28,170 nt of DNA. It comes from an uncultured Ruminococcus sp. GTDB lineage: Bacteria > Bacillota > Clostridia > Oscillospirales > CAG-272. Location of the stretch: NCBI GenBank assembly GCA_905202255.1, contig CAJKRH010000023.1, positions 1-28,170 of the forward strand. Reading direction: 5' to 3'. A model generated the notes under the pieces. The model was not told the origin of the DNA and did not search any database. It worked only from the letters and a program-made list of their open reading frames with translations. The stretch's first letter is position 1. Each line of letters begins with the position of its first letter. A program made the position numbers and the translations under genes. This document shows, in pieces, positions 1 to 7,708 of the stretch.

Positions 1-28
1 GACCGCGTTTGCTTCGCAAATCGGTCAA

Positions 29-56
29 TTCCCCACTGGGGAAGGCTTTCTTTTTT
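29..56 (+). terminator. Rho-independent terminator of a gene left of the window
   Basis: Short stem TTCCCC/GGGGAA (29-34 and 38-43, loop ACT) followed by GGC and a T-rich run ending in six Ts at 51-56. A second imperfect hairpin (GACCG/CGGTC, 1-26) lies just before it. The polarity fits a plus-strand gene ending before the window, which cannot be seen. Confidence 0.5.
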
Positions 57-113
57 GCTATTTCTGCACATTAGCAAAACTACTTTTTGAATTTAGAATT
101 TTTCGACAGACCA

Positions 114-140
114 AACTCCCTCGGCGATGCCGAGGGAGTT
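114..140 (-). terminator. Perfect hairpin after the flavodiiron gene
   Basis: Perfect 11-bp inverted repeat (AACTCCCTCGG / CCGAGGGAGTT, 5-nt loop) located 18 bases past the stop of the minus-strand flavodiiron gene. The position suits a terminator, but the T run after it is poor on both strands (TTTGG on minus, GCTTTTC on plus). It could also be a dispersed palindromic repeat. Confidence 0.5.
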
Positions 141-157
141 GCTTTTCACTATTTATA

Positions 158-1948
158 TTACTTTATCGGCTCGAAATCAGCTGCACCATGCTTGCAAAGC
201 GGGCAGATATAGTCTGCGGGAAGCTCCTCGCCCTCGTAGACATAACCGCAGACCTTGCAGACATAGCCTTTCTTCCCCTCTGTTTCGGGTTTGGGCTTCA
301 CATTTTTGTGGTAGTAATCATAAGTCATCGTCGGCTTATCGCTCATCACGCGCGCCTCCGTCACAGAGCAGATAAACATTCCGTGCGAGCCGAGGTCGAC
401 ATAATCCTCAACTTTGAGTGAGAAAGCGGCGTTTATATAGTGTGGCAATATGACAAGTCCGTTATCCGAGCGTGCGGGCGTGCAACCCTCAAATTTATTT
501 ACATTGCGTCCGCTTTGGAAGCCGAACTTCTCAAAAACCTTGAAAGGTGCTTCCGTCGAGAGGCAGTTTACATTCATTATCCCCGTGCGCTTTATCACAT
601 GGTATGAATAATTTGCCTTATTGATATTGACGGCGATTCTGTTCGGATTGTCGGAAACCTGTGTCACGGTATTTACGATAAGTCCGTTGTCGTGCTTGCC
701 GTCATTCGAGGTGACTACATAGAGACCATAGCCTATGCGGAAAAGCGCGCTCATATCGTTTTTGTTTGCCGCCGCGGGAGAAAGCGCCGCATATTCGCGG
801 CAAAGCTCCTCTGCCATCTTGCTTATCTCTTCCCTGTTCGCTTCGGTCATGGCGGACTTCACCGTTACAACTCCGTCAAGCCATGTGATGTTTTTACAGC
901 CCTCGAGCATACCGCGCATTATCTTTGCGGCGAGCGGCGCCCACGAACCGTTTTCGATAAGTCCCACTGTGCGGTTTTTGAAGCCGCGCTCCGTCAGATG
1001 ATTTATAAATTCGCGCATAAACGGGAAGATTTCCGCATTATATGTTGTTGTCGCGAGCACAAGCTTGCCATAGCGGAAAGCATCGGCAACAGCCGCCGAC
1101 ATATCGCCGCGGGCAAGGTCATGAACGGCAACATTCGGGCAACCGCCGGCGCGTAGCTCGTCGGCGAGCAGAAGCGCCGCCTTTTTCGTATTGCCGTAAA
1201 CCGAGGTATACGCGATGCATACGCCCTCGCTCTCTACGCCGTATGACGACCATGTATTGTAGAGGTCTATATAATATGAAAGATTCTCCGAGAGCACGGG
1301 ACCGTGAAGCGGGCAGATAATATCGATATCGAGCGTTCCCGCCTTTTTGAGAAGCGCCTGAACCTGTGCGCCGTATTTGCCGACTATTCCTATATAATAT
1401 CTTCTCGCTTCGTCCGCCCAAGGCTCCTCGGCATCAAGCGCGCCGAACTTGCCGAAGCCGTCCGCAGAGAAAAGCACCTTATCGCGGCTGTCGTATGTCA
1501 CCATGACCTCTGGCCAGTGCACCATCGGCGCGAAAACAAATGTCAGCGTATGTTCGCCGAGCGAGAGCGACTCGCCGTTTTCCACTGTGAGCTTATTTTT
1601 GCATAGTCCCTCACCGAAGAAAGCATCCATCATGGCAAAAGCTTTAGCATTTGCAACAACTGTCGTCTCGGGGTAGGCGCGTAGGAAATTCGCGATATTT
1701 GCCGAGTGGTCGGGCTCCATATGCTGAACTATGAGAAAATCGGGGCTTCTCTCTCCGAGCGCCTCGGCGAGATTATCAAGCCATTCATGCGCAAAGGCGG
1801 CATCCACCGTGTCCATGACGGCTATCTTCTTATCCATTATAACATATGAATTATAAGCCATACCGTTCGGCACGCGGTACTGCCCCTCAAAAAGGTCAAC
1901 CTCGTGGTCATTTACTCCGATGTATTTTATGTCTTTTGTTATATTCAT
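158..1948 (-). CDS. Flavodiiron protein fused to flavin reductase and rubredoxin
   Basis: A 596-residue soluble protein expected to reduce O2 to water and/or NO to N2O with a non-heme diiron centre, using electrons passed through FMN and rubredoxin. Four domains are visible: metallo-beta-lactamase-like diiron domain (about 30-240; ligands H76, E78, D80, H81, H144, D163, H215), flavodoxin (about 243-385; FMN loop around TSVYGNT 248-254), flavin-reductase-like domain (about 398-545), and C-terminal rubredoxin (C564, C567, C582, C585). The ATG is preceded by GGGAGAAG at good spacing. It is monocistronic and has its own consensus promoter. The second rubredoxin knuckle reads CPLCKH, with Lys where Gly is usual. 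Fold and diiron ligands are clear; whether O2 or NO is the main substrate cannot be told. Confidence 0.95.
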   Translation of the reverse strand: MNITKDIKYIGVNDHEVDLFEGQYRVPNGMAYNSYVIMDKKIAVMDTVDAAFAHEWLDNLAEALGERSPDFLIVQHMEPDHSANIANFLRAYPETTVVANAKAFAMMDAFFGEGLCKNKLTVENGESLSLGEHTLTFVFAPMVHWPEVMVTYDSRDKVLFSADGFGKFGALDAEEPWADEARRYYIGIVGKYGAQVQALLKKAGTLDIDIICPLHGPVLSENLSYYIDLYNTWSSYGVESEGVCIAYTSVYGNTKKAALLLADELRAGGCPNVAVHDLARGDMSAAVADAFRYGKLVLATTTYNAEIFPFMREFINHLTERGFKNRTVGLIENGSWAPLAAKIMRGMLEGCKNITWLDGVVTVKSAMTEANREEISKMAEELCREYAALSPAAANKNDMSALFRIGYGLYVVTSNDGKHDNGLIVNTVTQVSDNPNRIAVNINKANYSYHVIKRTGIMNVNCLSTEAPFKVFEKFGFQSGRNVNKFEGCTPARSDNGLVILPHYINAAFSLKVEDYVDLGSHGMFICSVTEARVMSDKPTMTYDYYHKNVKPKPETEGKKGYVCKVCGYVYEGEELPADYICPLCKHGAADFEPIK

Positions 1949-1974
1949 TTTATCTTCTCCCGTGTTTTTTCTTC

Positions 1975-2003
1975 ATTATAACAGCTTTTTCTTAATTTGT
2001 CAA
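1975..2003 (-). promoter_or_regulatory. Sigma-A promoter of the flavodiiron gene
   Basis: On the minus strand TTGACA (2003-1998), a 17-bp spacer and TATAAT (1980-1975) form a full consensus promoter about 27 bases before the start codon. Confidence 0.85.
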
Positions 2004-2073
2004 GCAGTAATGATTATTATTATTAAATATTTTCACAAAACCAAGCAACAGAAATTAAATTTTGCCAAAACTA

Positions 2074-2102
2074 TTGACAAAGCAATAGTTTTGTGATATA
2101 AC
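2074..2102 (+). promoter_or_regulatory. Promoter of the GntR-ABC operon
   Basis: TTGACA at 2074-2079, 17-bp spacer, then TATAAC at 2097-2102. It drives the GntR/ABC/GT2 gene cluster and is divergent from the flavodiiron promoter. Confidence 0.8.
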
Positions 2103-2125
2103 TGTACTAACAGTAATAATACAGT
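2101..2125. promoter_or_regulatory. Likely GntR (YtrA-type) operator
   Basis: Overlapping dyads follow the -10 box: ACTGT (2101-2105) and ACAGT (2110-2114) with a 4-bp gap, and ACTGTA (2101-2106) with TACAGT (2120-2125) with a 13-bp gap. Placement over the transcription start and right before the regulator gene suggests autorepression by the GntR protein. Seen: the repeats. Inferred: the binding. Confidence 0.6.
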
Positions 2126-2142
2126 TGAAGGAGGCAGGCATT

Positions 2143-2520
2143 ATGATTCAGATAGACCCGCGTTCGAGGACTCCGATATACGAGCAACTCGTGGACGGGA
2201 TAACAAAGCTCGTGGTCTCGGGCGCGATGGAAGCGGACGGCGCCGTGCCCTCGGTGCGCGCCCTCGCGGCGGAACTTTCCGTAAATCCGAATACGGTGCA
2301 GAAGGCTTTTTCCGAGCTGGAGCACCGCGGCATACTCTGCAGTGTCCCGGGAAGAGGGCGCTTTGTAAACGGAGATGTGGCTGAACTGCGGACGAAGCAG
2401 GCGGAAAAGCAGCTTGAAGCACTCGCAGAAGAAATGAAAAAAGCAGTTTCCATGGGCGTTAGTCGCAAACGCATAATTGCTCTCGCAGAAGAGATAGCAG
2501 GAGGAAAAGCCGATGATTGA
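2143..2520 (+). CDS. GntR-family regulator, YtrA subfamily
   Basis: A 125-residue DNA-binding repressor. The N-terminal winged helix carries the usual GntR signature (TPIYEQL, then PSVRALAAELSVNPNTVQKAFSEL, then GRGRFV); only a short helical tail of about 50 residues follows, as in YtrA-type regulators, which dimerise without a ligand-binding domain. The ATG at 2143 is chosen because GAAGGAGG (2127-2134) sits 8 bases before it; a TTG at 2125 overlaps that site. Its end overlaps the next ABC ATPase gene by 8 bases, so the pair is translationally coupled. Family knowledge: YtrA repressors control ABC transporters that respond to cell-wall-active antibiotics. Autoregulation is likely from the palindromes in its leader. 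Confidence 0.92.
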   Translation: MIQIDPRSRTPIYEQLVDGITKLVVSGAMEADGAVPSVRALAAELSVNPNTVQKAFSELEHRGILCSVPGRGRFVNGDVAELRTKQAEKQLEALAEEMKKAVSMGVSRKRIIALAEEIAGGKADD

Positions 2521-3421
2521 AATAAAAAACATAACCAAATCATATGACGAGGTGCTCTCGCTTTGCGATGTGAGCGCCACTATAGGAAGCGGCTCCATCT
2601 ACGGGCTCATCGGAAGCAACGGCGCCGGAAAAAGCACGCTGCTGCGCGTCATGGCGGGCATCTTCAAGCCGGACAGCGGCGAGATACTCTTTGACGGCAG
2701 ACCTGTTTTCGAAAACAACGCCGTCAAAAAAGAGATTTTCTATATTTCCGATGACGAATACAAGCTCCCGGGGGCAAATACCGACGATATGATGCGCTTC
2801 TATCGCTCGATATACGACAGATTCGACTCCGGGCGATATGAAAAACTCTGCGAAATGTTCAAGGTCGACCGCAAGCGCTCGCTCTCAACATTTTCAAAGG
2901 GAATGAAGCGTCAGGTGGATATTCTGCTCGGGCTTTCGTGCCGTCCGCGCTATCTGCTCTGCGACGAAACCTTCGATGGGCTCGACCCCGTCATGCGTCA
3001 GTTCGCGAAGAAGCTGATATGCGAGGAAGTCGCCGAAAACGGCATGACCCCGATAATCGCCTCTCATAATCTCCGCGAGCTGGAGGACCTATGCGACCAT
3101 GTAGGGCTTATCCACCGCGGCGGCATACTTTTCGAGAGCGACATAGACGATATGAAGTGCGGCATTTCAAAGGTTCAGATGGTAGTGACCGGCTCCGACA
3201 TCGATGTTACGAGCTTCGCTCCGCTGCGCTTAGTGGATTTCCGTCGCGCGGGCAGCGTGATAACGCTCATCGCAAGAGGAAGCGCCGAGGAAATAGAGGC
3301 AAAGGTGCTCTCGCTCTCACCGAAATTTTATGAGATTCTCCCGCTGACGCTGGAGGAAGTATTTATATCGGAAATGGAGGAAAAAGGATATGATTTCACA
3401 GAAATCCTCGACAAAAACTGA
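2513..3421 (+). CDS. ABC transporter ATP-binding protein
   Basis: A 302-residue cytoplasmic ATPase subunit. Walker A GSNGAGKST is at 34-42, a somewhat degenerate signature (LSTFSKGMKRQ) at 124-134, Walker B YLLCDE at 147-152, D-loop GLD at 156-158 and H-loop His at 185. The signature lacks the standard LSGGQ form and resembles the FSKGM type seen in ABC-2/YtrB-like ATPases. Its start lies inside the GntR gene and its end overlaps the permease gene by 32 bases, so the three form one operon. It should energise the adjacent permease. Substrate unknown; GntR linkage suggests antibiotic or envelope stress response. Confidence 0.93.
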   Translation: MIEIKNITKSYDEVLSLCDVSATIGSGSIYGLIGSNGAGKSTLLRVMAGIFKPDSGEILFDGRPVFENNAVKKEIFYISDDEYKLPGANTDDMMRFYRSIYDRFDSGRYEKLCEMFKVDRKRSLSTFSKGMKRQVDILLGLSCRPRYLLCDETFDGLDPVMRQFAKKLICEEVAENGMTPIIASHNLRELEDLCDHVGLIHRGGILFESDIDDMKCGISKVQMVVTGSDIDVTSFAPLRLVDFRRAGSVITLIARGSAEEIEAKVLSLSPKFYEILPLTLEEVFISEMEEKGYDFTEILDKN

Positions 3422-5630
3422 TTCCCGTTTTTCACTTTCCGGCGCGGGCAGATTTCTTATATGCAAGGCAAGGTCAAACTGGGCTTCCTTCCTGCTCTAT
3501 TCCTGCCTTGCGCTGATAATACCGATATTCGTGCTCGCCGGCATGGGCTACACGGTGGGCATCGAGCGCGGCAAACTGCTGCTCGGGATGCTGCAGGACG
3601 AATCCGCCCAGATTCTCTTTACATGTGCGGCTGTGGCGGCGGCACTTCTCTCGTCGGTATACGCATGGAGAAACACGCACACCAAAGCAGGCAACTATTT
3701 TGAGCATAAGCTCCCGCTCACAAGAAACGCGCTTTTCCTTTCAAATTCGCTCTTCGGGCTGCTTCTTTTTGCCGTTCCTTTCCTTATAATGATGCTTATC
3801 TTCACAGTGATAGGCGCATGTAACTGCGGCAGTCTTTATGCCTCCTTTATGGCGGAACTGCTCAAGATAACGGTCTATACGCTTGCTTTCTATATTCTCT
3901 ACTACTCTGTATTCACATTTTCCGCCGTCGTATGCGGAAATACAGCCGTGCATGTCGCATTCTCGCTGATAGTGCTTTTCATCCCGTATACGCTCAGCTT
4001 CTGCCTGCGCAATATCTTTGAGATGACATTCGGCTGGCGCATAGCAAAATCCACTCTGCTCGATATACTCAACACCTCGCCGATATCGCTCTATACCCGC
4101 TTCGGCTCGCTTGTGGATATGTCAATCGGCAAAGTATTCCTCGGTTCGCTCTATGTGCTCATCGGCGCGACCGTGATAATAACAATCGCCTCTGTGCTCA
4201 ATATCTTCTTAAAGAGTGAGCGCGCGGGCAACGCCTTCACATATAACGGCATCAGGGTGACTGTGAAATACATCATCATATTTATAATAATGACGATCGT
4301 CGCATGTCTGCTCGCAGACAACAGCGCGAGAAACGCGGGCGGCATCATAATCTCGTGCCTGCTCCTTGCGCTCATAGGCTTTGCATGCAATATAGTGCTC
4401 AATATGATAATGTATCGCGGGGTTCGCCGCGGCGCTCTCAAGGGCATACGCGCATTTGCCTGCGTGGCTCTTGTCTGCCTGATAATCATGAGCGCGATGA
4501 TACTGCGCTCGGGCAAAGCTCCCGTTGAACTTTCCTCCGGCTTCTGCCGTGAGGTAATCATGTTCGATAACGAAAACGAATACGGAAAGCGCCGCGTATA
4601 TCTCATCACGGATAAGGACGATATCAGGCGCCTCATGGAGATTGCATCAAACAGAAAATACACCGACTTAAATATCGGTTACGAAGAGTCATATACTTCT
4701 GTAGACACAAAAGACGTCGATAATGCAACCTACGGTTACTTGTCAAATTCGTTCCATGCGGCTATAATAGTAAATACCGTATTCGGTTCTACACTGCGCA
4801 ATTATTTCAACTATGACTTTATAAGTGAGGACGATGCAAGATTCATCGAAAAGCTGAAAAATAAGACAACCGTAGAGGATGCGCTCATTTCTCTCTCTAA
4901 ATCCTGCGAGGTCTACGCATGTTCCACAGGTTTTGTCTCCGGAACATTCAGAAGCAGCGGGCTCGACGATATCCTGCGCGATGTATATCTGCCCGAGCTT
5001 AAAGAAATGTACGGGCTCGACTACGTGGACTTCTCCATGAAATCCGCCTACAGCGCTTTCTGCATCGACGGATACGGCAACAACATAACGCTCCCCATTT
5101 ATTCCGACATGGCAAAAACCCAAGCGGCAATAAAGAAGCTCTACAACGGCAAGGAATTTCCCGATGCACCCGCCTTCTCGGCTGAAGAAATAGTCGATAA
5201 TCAGTGCCGCGAGATAATGATAACCTGTGATATTTACGGTGTTGCCCGTACGCCGGGCGGCGATTATCACAGCGATCAGGACTACTTCAAAAGCATCGGC
5301 AGAAATCTCTCGGTAAATGTTCCCTCAGAGAAACTTTCCATGATGGCTCTCATCGATTATATCATCGAAAATCCCGATGCAAAAAAACATAATTCCTCGC
5401 TGATATACGCAACAGAAGAAGACGAAAAGGAAGGTAAAGACCCTATCGCAAGGGTGGATATTAACGCATATATCAAACTTGAAACGCACCCTTCCAGAGA
5501 AAGACTGAGATCAGTCTTTGTTCCCTTCAACCGTGAAACGGCAAAAATCCTCGATATAGATTATGACGGATTGGTAGCCGAAATACTGGCATTTATCGCA
5601 GAAAACGAAAACACGGAAAGTGCTGACTAA
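3390..5630 (+). CDS. Large ABC transporter permease with C-terminal soluble domain
   Basis: A 746-residue membrane protein, partner of the preceding ATPase. About nine hydrophobic segments are visible (near 32-52, 73-91, 116-142, 158-180, 186-203, 248-272, 292-309, 317-342, 352-371), followed by about 370 hydrophilic residues with no further membrane span, probably exposed outside the cell. The start overlaps the ATPase gene; GGAGG lies 9 bases before the ATG. The N-terminal half resembles ABC-2 exporters of the Ytr type; I do not recognise the C-terminal domain. It may sense or bind an extracellular ligand such as a peptide or antibiotic, but that is inference. Confidence 0.8.
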   Translation: MISQKSSTKTDSRFSLSGAGRFLICKARSNWASFLLYSCLALIIPIFVLAGMGYTVGIERGKLLLGMLQDESAQILFTCAAVAAALLSSVYAWRNTHTKAGNYFEHKLPLTRNALFLSNSLFGLLLFAVPFLIMMLIFTVIGACNCGSLYASFMAELLKITVYTLAFYILYYSVFTFSAVVCGNTAVHVAFSLIVLFIPYTLSFCLRNIFEMTFGWRIAKSTLLDILNTSPISLYTRFGSLVDMSIGKVFLGSLYVLIGATVIITIASVLNIFLKSERAGNAFTYNGIRVTVKYIIIFIIMTIVACLLADNSARNAGGIIISCLLLALIGFACNIVLNMIMYRGVRRGALKGIRAFACVALVCLIIMSAMILRSGKAPVELSSGFCREVIMFDNENEYGKRRVYLITDKDDIRRLMEIASNRKYTDLNIGYEESYTSVDTKDVDNATYGYLSNSFHAAIIVNTVFGSTLRNYFNYDFISEDDARFIEKLKNKTTVEDALISLSKSCEVYACSTGFVSGTFRSSGLDDILRDVYLPELKEMYGLDYVDFSMKSAYSAFCIDGYGNNITLPIYSDMAKTQAAIKKLYNGKEFPDAPAFSAEEIVDNQCREIMITCDIYGVARTPGGDYHSDQDYFKSIGRNLSVNVPSEKLSMMALIDYIIENPDAKKHNSSLIYATEEDEKEGKDPIARVDINAYIKLETHPSRERLRSVFVPFNRETAKILDIDYDGLVAEILAFIAENENTESAD

Positions 5631-5671
5631 AGCTCTTTTCTTCGGGTAAACAATAAAAATAAAGCCGAAAA

Positions 5672-5695
5672 GGAGGCACATTTCCGTGTGCCTCC
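5672..5695. other. Intercistronic hairpin
   Basis: Perfect 9-bp stem GGAGGCACA/TGTGCCTCC with a 6-nt loop between permease and glycosyltransferase genes. There is no T run, so it is more likely an mRNA processing or stability element, or a weak terminator that attenuates the two downstream genes. Confidence 0.4.
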
Positions 5696-5721
5696 CGCGG
5701 CAAATAATAAAGGACAAGAAA

Positions 5722-6990
5722 ATGGAAACTTTAAGCTATATAAACTATATCATAGCGATAATTTTCACCCTGTGCTACTGCTATCAGTTTTTCTATGTGA
5801 TAGTACCGTGGCTTTTCGCAAAGAAGAAGAGCAAGGCTCCCGTCACCGACCATAAGTATGCCGTTCTCATTGCCGCGCGCAATGAGGAGGTAGTAATAGG
5901 AAATCTCATCGAGAGCATAAAGGATCAGAAATATGACAGCTCTCTTGTAAATGTTTTTGTCGTTGCCGACAACTGCACCGATAAGACAGCCGAGATAGCG
6001 AGAAGCCTCGGCGCCACTGTGTACGAGCGTTTCAATAAAGAGCGCGTCGGCAAGGGCTATGCCATGGAATATCTGCTCGACCGCATAAATGCGGACTATG
6101 GCTGGGACTCCTTTGACGGCTATTTCGTTTTCGATGCGGACAATGTCCTCGATGAAAACTACATCGCCGAAATGAATAAGACATTCTCACAGGGCTACAG
6201 CATAGTGACGGGCTACCGCAACTCGAAAAACTACGGCGACAACTGGATCTCCGCAGGCTACGGGCTTTGGTTCCTGCGCGAATCGCAGTATCTTAACCGC
6301 TCACGCATGTGCCTCGGCACAAGCAGCTCCATCGGCGGAACAGGCTTTATGTTCAGCCGTGAGATACTTGAAAATAACGGCGGCTGGAAATTTTTCCTGC
6401 TCACCGAGGACCTTGAATTTACAATAAAAACCATCATCGACAAGGAAAGAATCGGCTACTGCGAAAAAGCAATGCTTTTTGATGAACAGCCGACGAGCTT
6501 CCGGCAGTCATGGCGCCAGCGTCTGCGCTGGTCCAAGGGCTTTCTGCAGGTGCTCCGCCACTACGGAAAAGACCTTTTCTGCGGAATCTTCCGCCATCGC
6601 GGCTTTGCCTGCTATGATATGTTCATGGCGATATTCCCCGCCGTCGTTATCACTCTCACAAGCCTTATCGTAAACAGCGTTTTCATTATCGCCGGCGGAC
6701 TGAAGGGTGCCGATGAAATGATAGCCGTGCACTCTATTCTGCAAACGCTTGTAAATACCTATCTGCTCCTCTGGACGCTCGGCGCGATAACCACCGTCAC
6801 AGAGTGGAAAAAAATTCATACAAGCGCGGTAAAGAAGATTCTCTATACCTTCACCTTCCCCATCTTCATGCTCACCTATATCCCGATAAATGTGCAGGCG
6901 CTTTTCAAGAAGGTCGAATGGTCGCCCATCGTGCATACCAAGGCAAAAAGCTTGAGCGAAATACGGGCACAAAGCGACACCGGCAAGTGA
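5722..6990 (+). CDS. Membrane GT2 glycosyltransferase
   Basis: A 422-residue processive-type family 2 glycosyltransferase (BcsA/IcaA/hyaluronan-synthase-like). It has one N-terminal membrane segment (about 6-30), a cytosolic GT-A domain with ARNEE (52-56), DNCTD (83-87), DAD metal motif (138-140), TED catalytic motif (228-230) and QRLRW (266-270), then about three C-terminal membrane segments. The ATG at 5722 has AGGA 7 bases upstream; an upstream in-frame GTG at 5686 lies inside a hairpin and is not favoured. It probably polymerises or transfers a sugar from a UDP-sugar at the membrane. Product unknown. It follows the ABC permease by 91 bases and overlaps the next gene by one base (TGATG). 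Confidence 0.88.
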   Translation: METLSYINYIIAIIFTLCYCYQFFYVIVPWLFAKKKSKAPVTDHKYAVLIAARNEEVVIGNLIESIKDQKYDSSLVNVFVVADNCTDKTAEIARSLGATVYERFNKERVGKGYAMEYLLDRINADYGWDSFDGYFVFDADNVLDENYIAEMNKTFSQGYSIVTGYRNSKNYGDNWISAGYGLWFLRESQYLNRSRMCLGTSSSIGGTGFMFSREILENNGGWKFFLLTEDLEFTIKTIIDKERIGYCEKAMLFDEQPTSFRQSWRQRLRWSKGFLQVLRHYGKDLFCGIFRHRGFACYDMFMAIFPAVVITLTSLIVNSVFIIAGGLKGADEMIAVHSILQTLVNTYLLLWTLGAITTVTEWKKIHTSAVKKILYTFTFPIFMLTYIPINVQALFKKVEWSPIVHTKAKSLSEIRAQSDTGK

Positions 6991-7550
6991 TGCCGATGAA
7001 GCATATCTATATTCTTCTCACAAAAACAAAATCGGTGCCGTCACGTATAATCGGGCTTTTCACGAGGGCGACGTATACTCATGTCGCAATAGCTTTTGAT
7101 GATGAGCCGGAGATTTTCTACAGCTTTTCAAGGCTCCGCGAGCGCTTCCCTCTCCCGGGCGGGCTCACCACGGAGAGCCCTGACAGCGGCTTTCTCGGAA
7201 AACACGGGGAATCGCTCTGCAGGCTCATCTGCCTTGAGGTTTCGGACAGAACCGCCGACAGGGCGCAGGCAAGAGTGCGCCGCATGATGAAAAGCCACTC
7301 GCTTTTCCGATACAGCCTGCTCGGTTGCGTCGCCTGCCGCTTCGGCATAGCGCACCGCCGAAAAGGATATTATTTCTGCTCGCAGTTTGTCGGCGAGGTG
7401 CTCGAAAAAAGCGGCGCCGCAAGCTTTGGCAGAAGTGTTTCTCTGCTCCGCCCCGATGATTTCCTGCTCCTGCCGCATATCAGAAGCATCTTTTGCGGCA
7501 CGGCGGGCGAGCTTGCAAATGTACTTAAAGCAAAAAAAGTCTTTTCATAA
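6990..7550 (+). CDS. Permuted papain-like (NlpC/P60-superfamily) cysteine peptidase
   Basis: A 186-residue protein resembling the YiiX/YycO type of circularly permuted papain-fold enzymes: a conserved His near the N terminus (THVAIAF, H31) and the catalytic Cys later (YYFCSQFVGEVL, C130). There is no signal peptide or membrane span. Members of this superfamily cleave amide or ester bonds in peptidoglycan, proteins or lipids; the substrate here is unknown. The ATG at 6990 overlaps the TGA of the glycosyltransferase gene (TGATG), indicating translational coupling; no strong ribosome site of its own is visible. An alternative ATG is at 6996. Last gene of the operon, followed by two terminators. 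Confidence 0.75.
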   Translation: MPMKHIYILLTKTKSVPSRIIGLFTRATYTHVAIAFDDEPEIFYSFSRLRERFPLPGGLTTESPDSGFLGKHGESLCRLICLEVSDRTADRAQARVRRMMKSHSLFRYSLLGCVACRFGIAHRRKGYYFCSQFVGEVLEKSGAASFGRSVSLLRPDDFLLLPHIRSIFCGTAGELANVLKAKKVFS

Positions 7551-7554
7551 AAAA

Positions 7555-7588
7555 GAGTCCGAGGCAAATTTCGCTTCGGATTCTTTTT
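7555..7588 (+). terminator. Rho-independent terminator of the GntR-ABC-GT2 operon
   Basis: Stem of 9 pairs with two G-T wobbles (GAGTCCGAG at 7555-7563, TTCGGATTC at 7575-7583) followed by five Ts at 7584-7588, five bases after the stop codon. Confidence 0.8.
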
Positions 7589-7594
7589 ATAAAG

Positions 7595-7630
7595 AAAACC
7601 GCACTGCAATTGAGTGCGGTTTTGTTTTTT
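7595..7630. terminator. Second, bidirectional terminator
   Basis: Perfect 11-bp stem AAAACCGCACT/AGTGCGGTTTT (7595-7605 and 7613-7623) with T runs on both sides (TTTTTT at 7625-7630 on plus; TTTTCTTT on minus). It ends plus-strand read-through and can also stop transcripts of the MATE gene coming from the right. Confidence 0.85.
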
Positions 7631-7689
7631 ATTCTTCCGATTCAGCCTCTTCTGACTCTTCGTCTATGCTGTTGTAGACACTGATATAA

Positions 7690-7707
7690 AAATATCTTAA
7701 GATATTT
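7690..7707 (-). terminator. AT-only palindrome just after the MATE stop
   Basis: Perfect 18-bp palindrome AAATATCTTAAGATATTT starting two bases beyond the MATE stop codon, followed on the minus strand by more Ts. A weak terminator, or part of the border of a replaced gene. Confidence 0.3.
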
Positions 7708-7708
7708 G

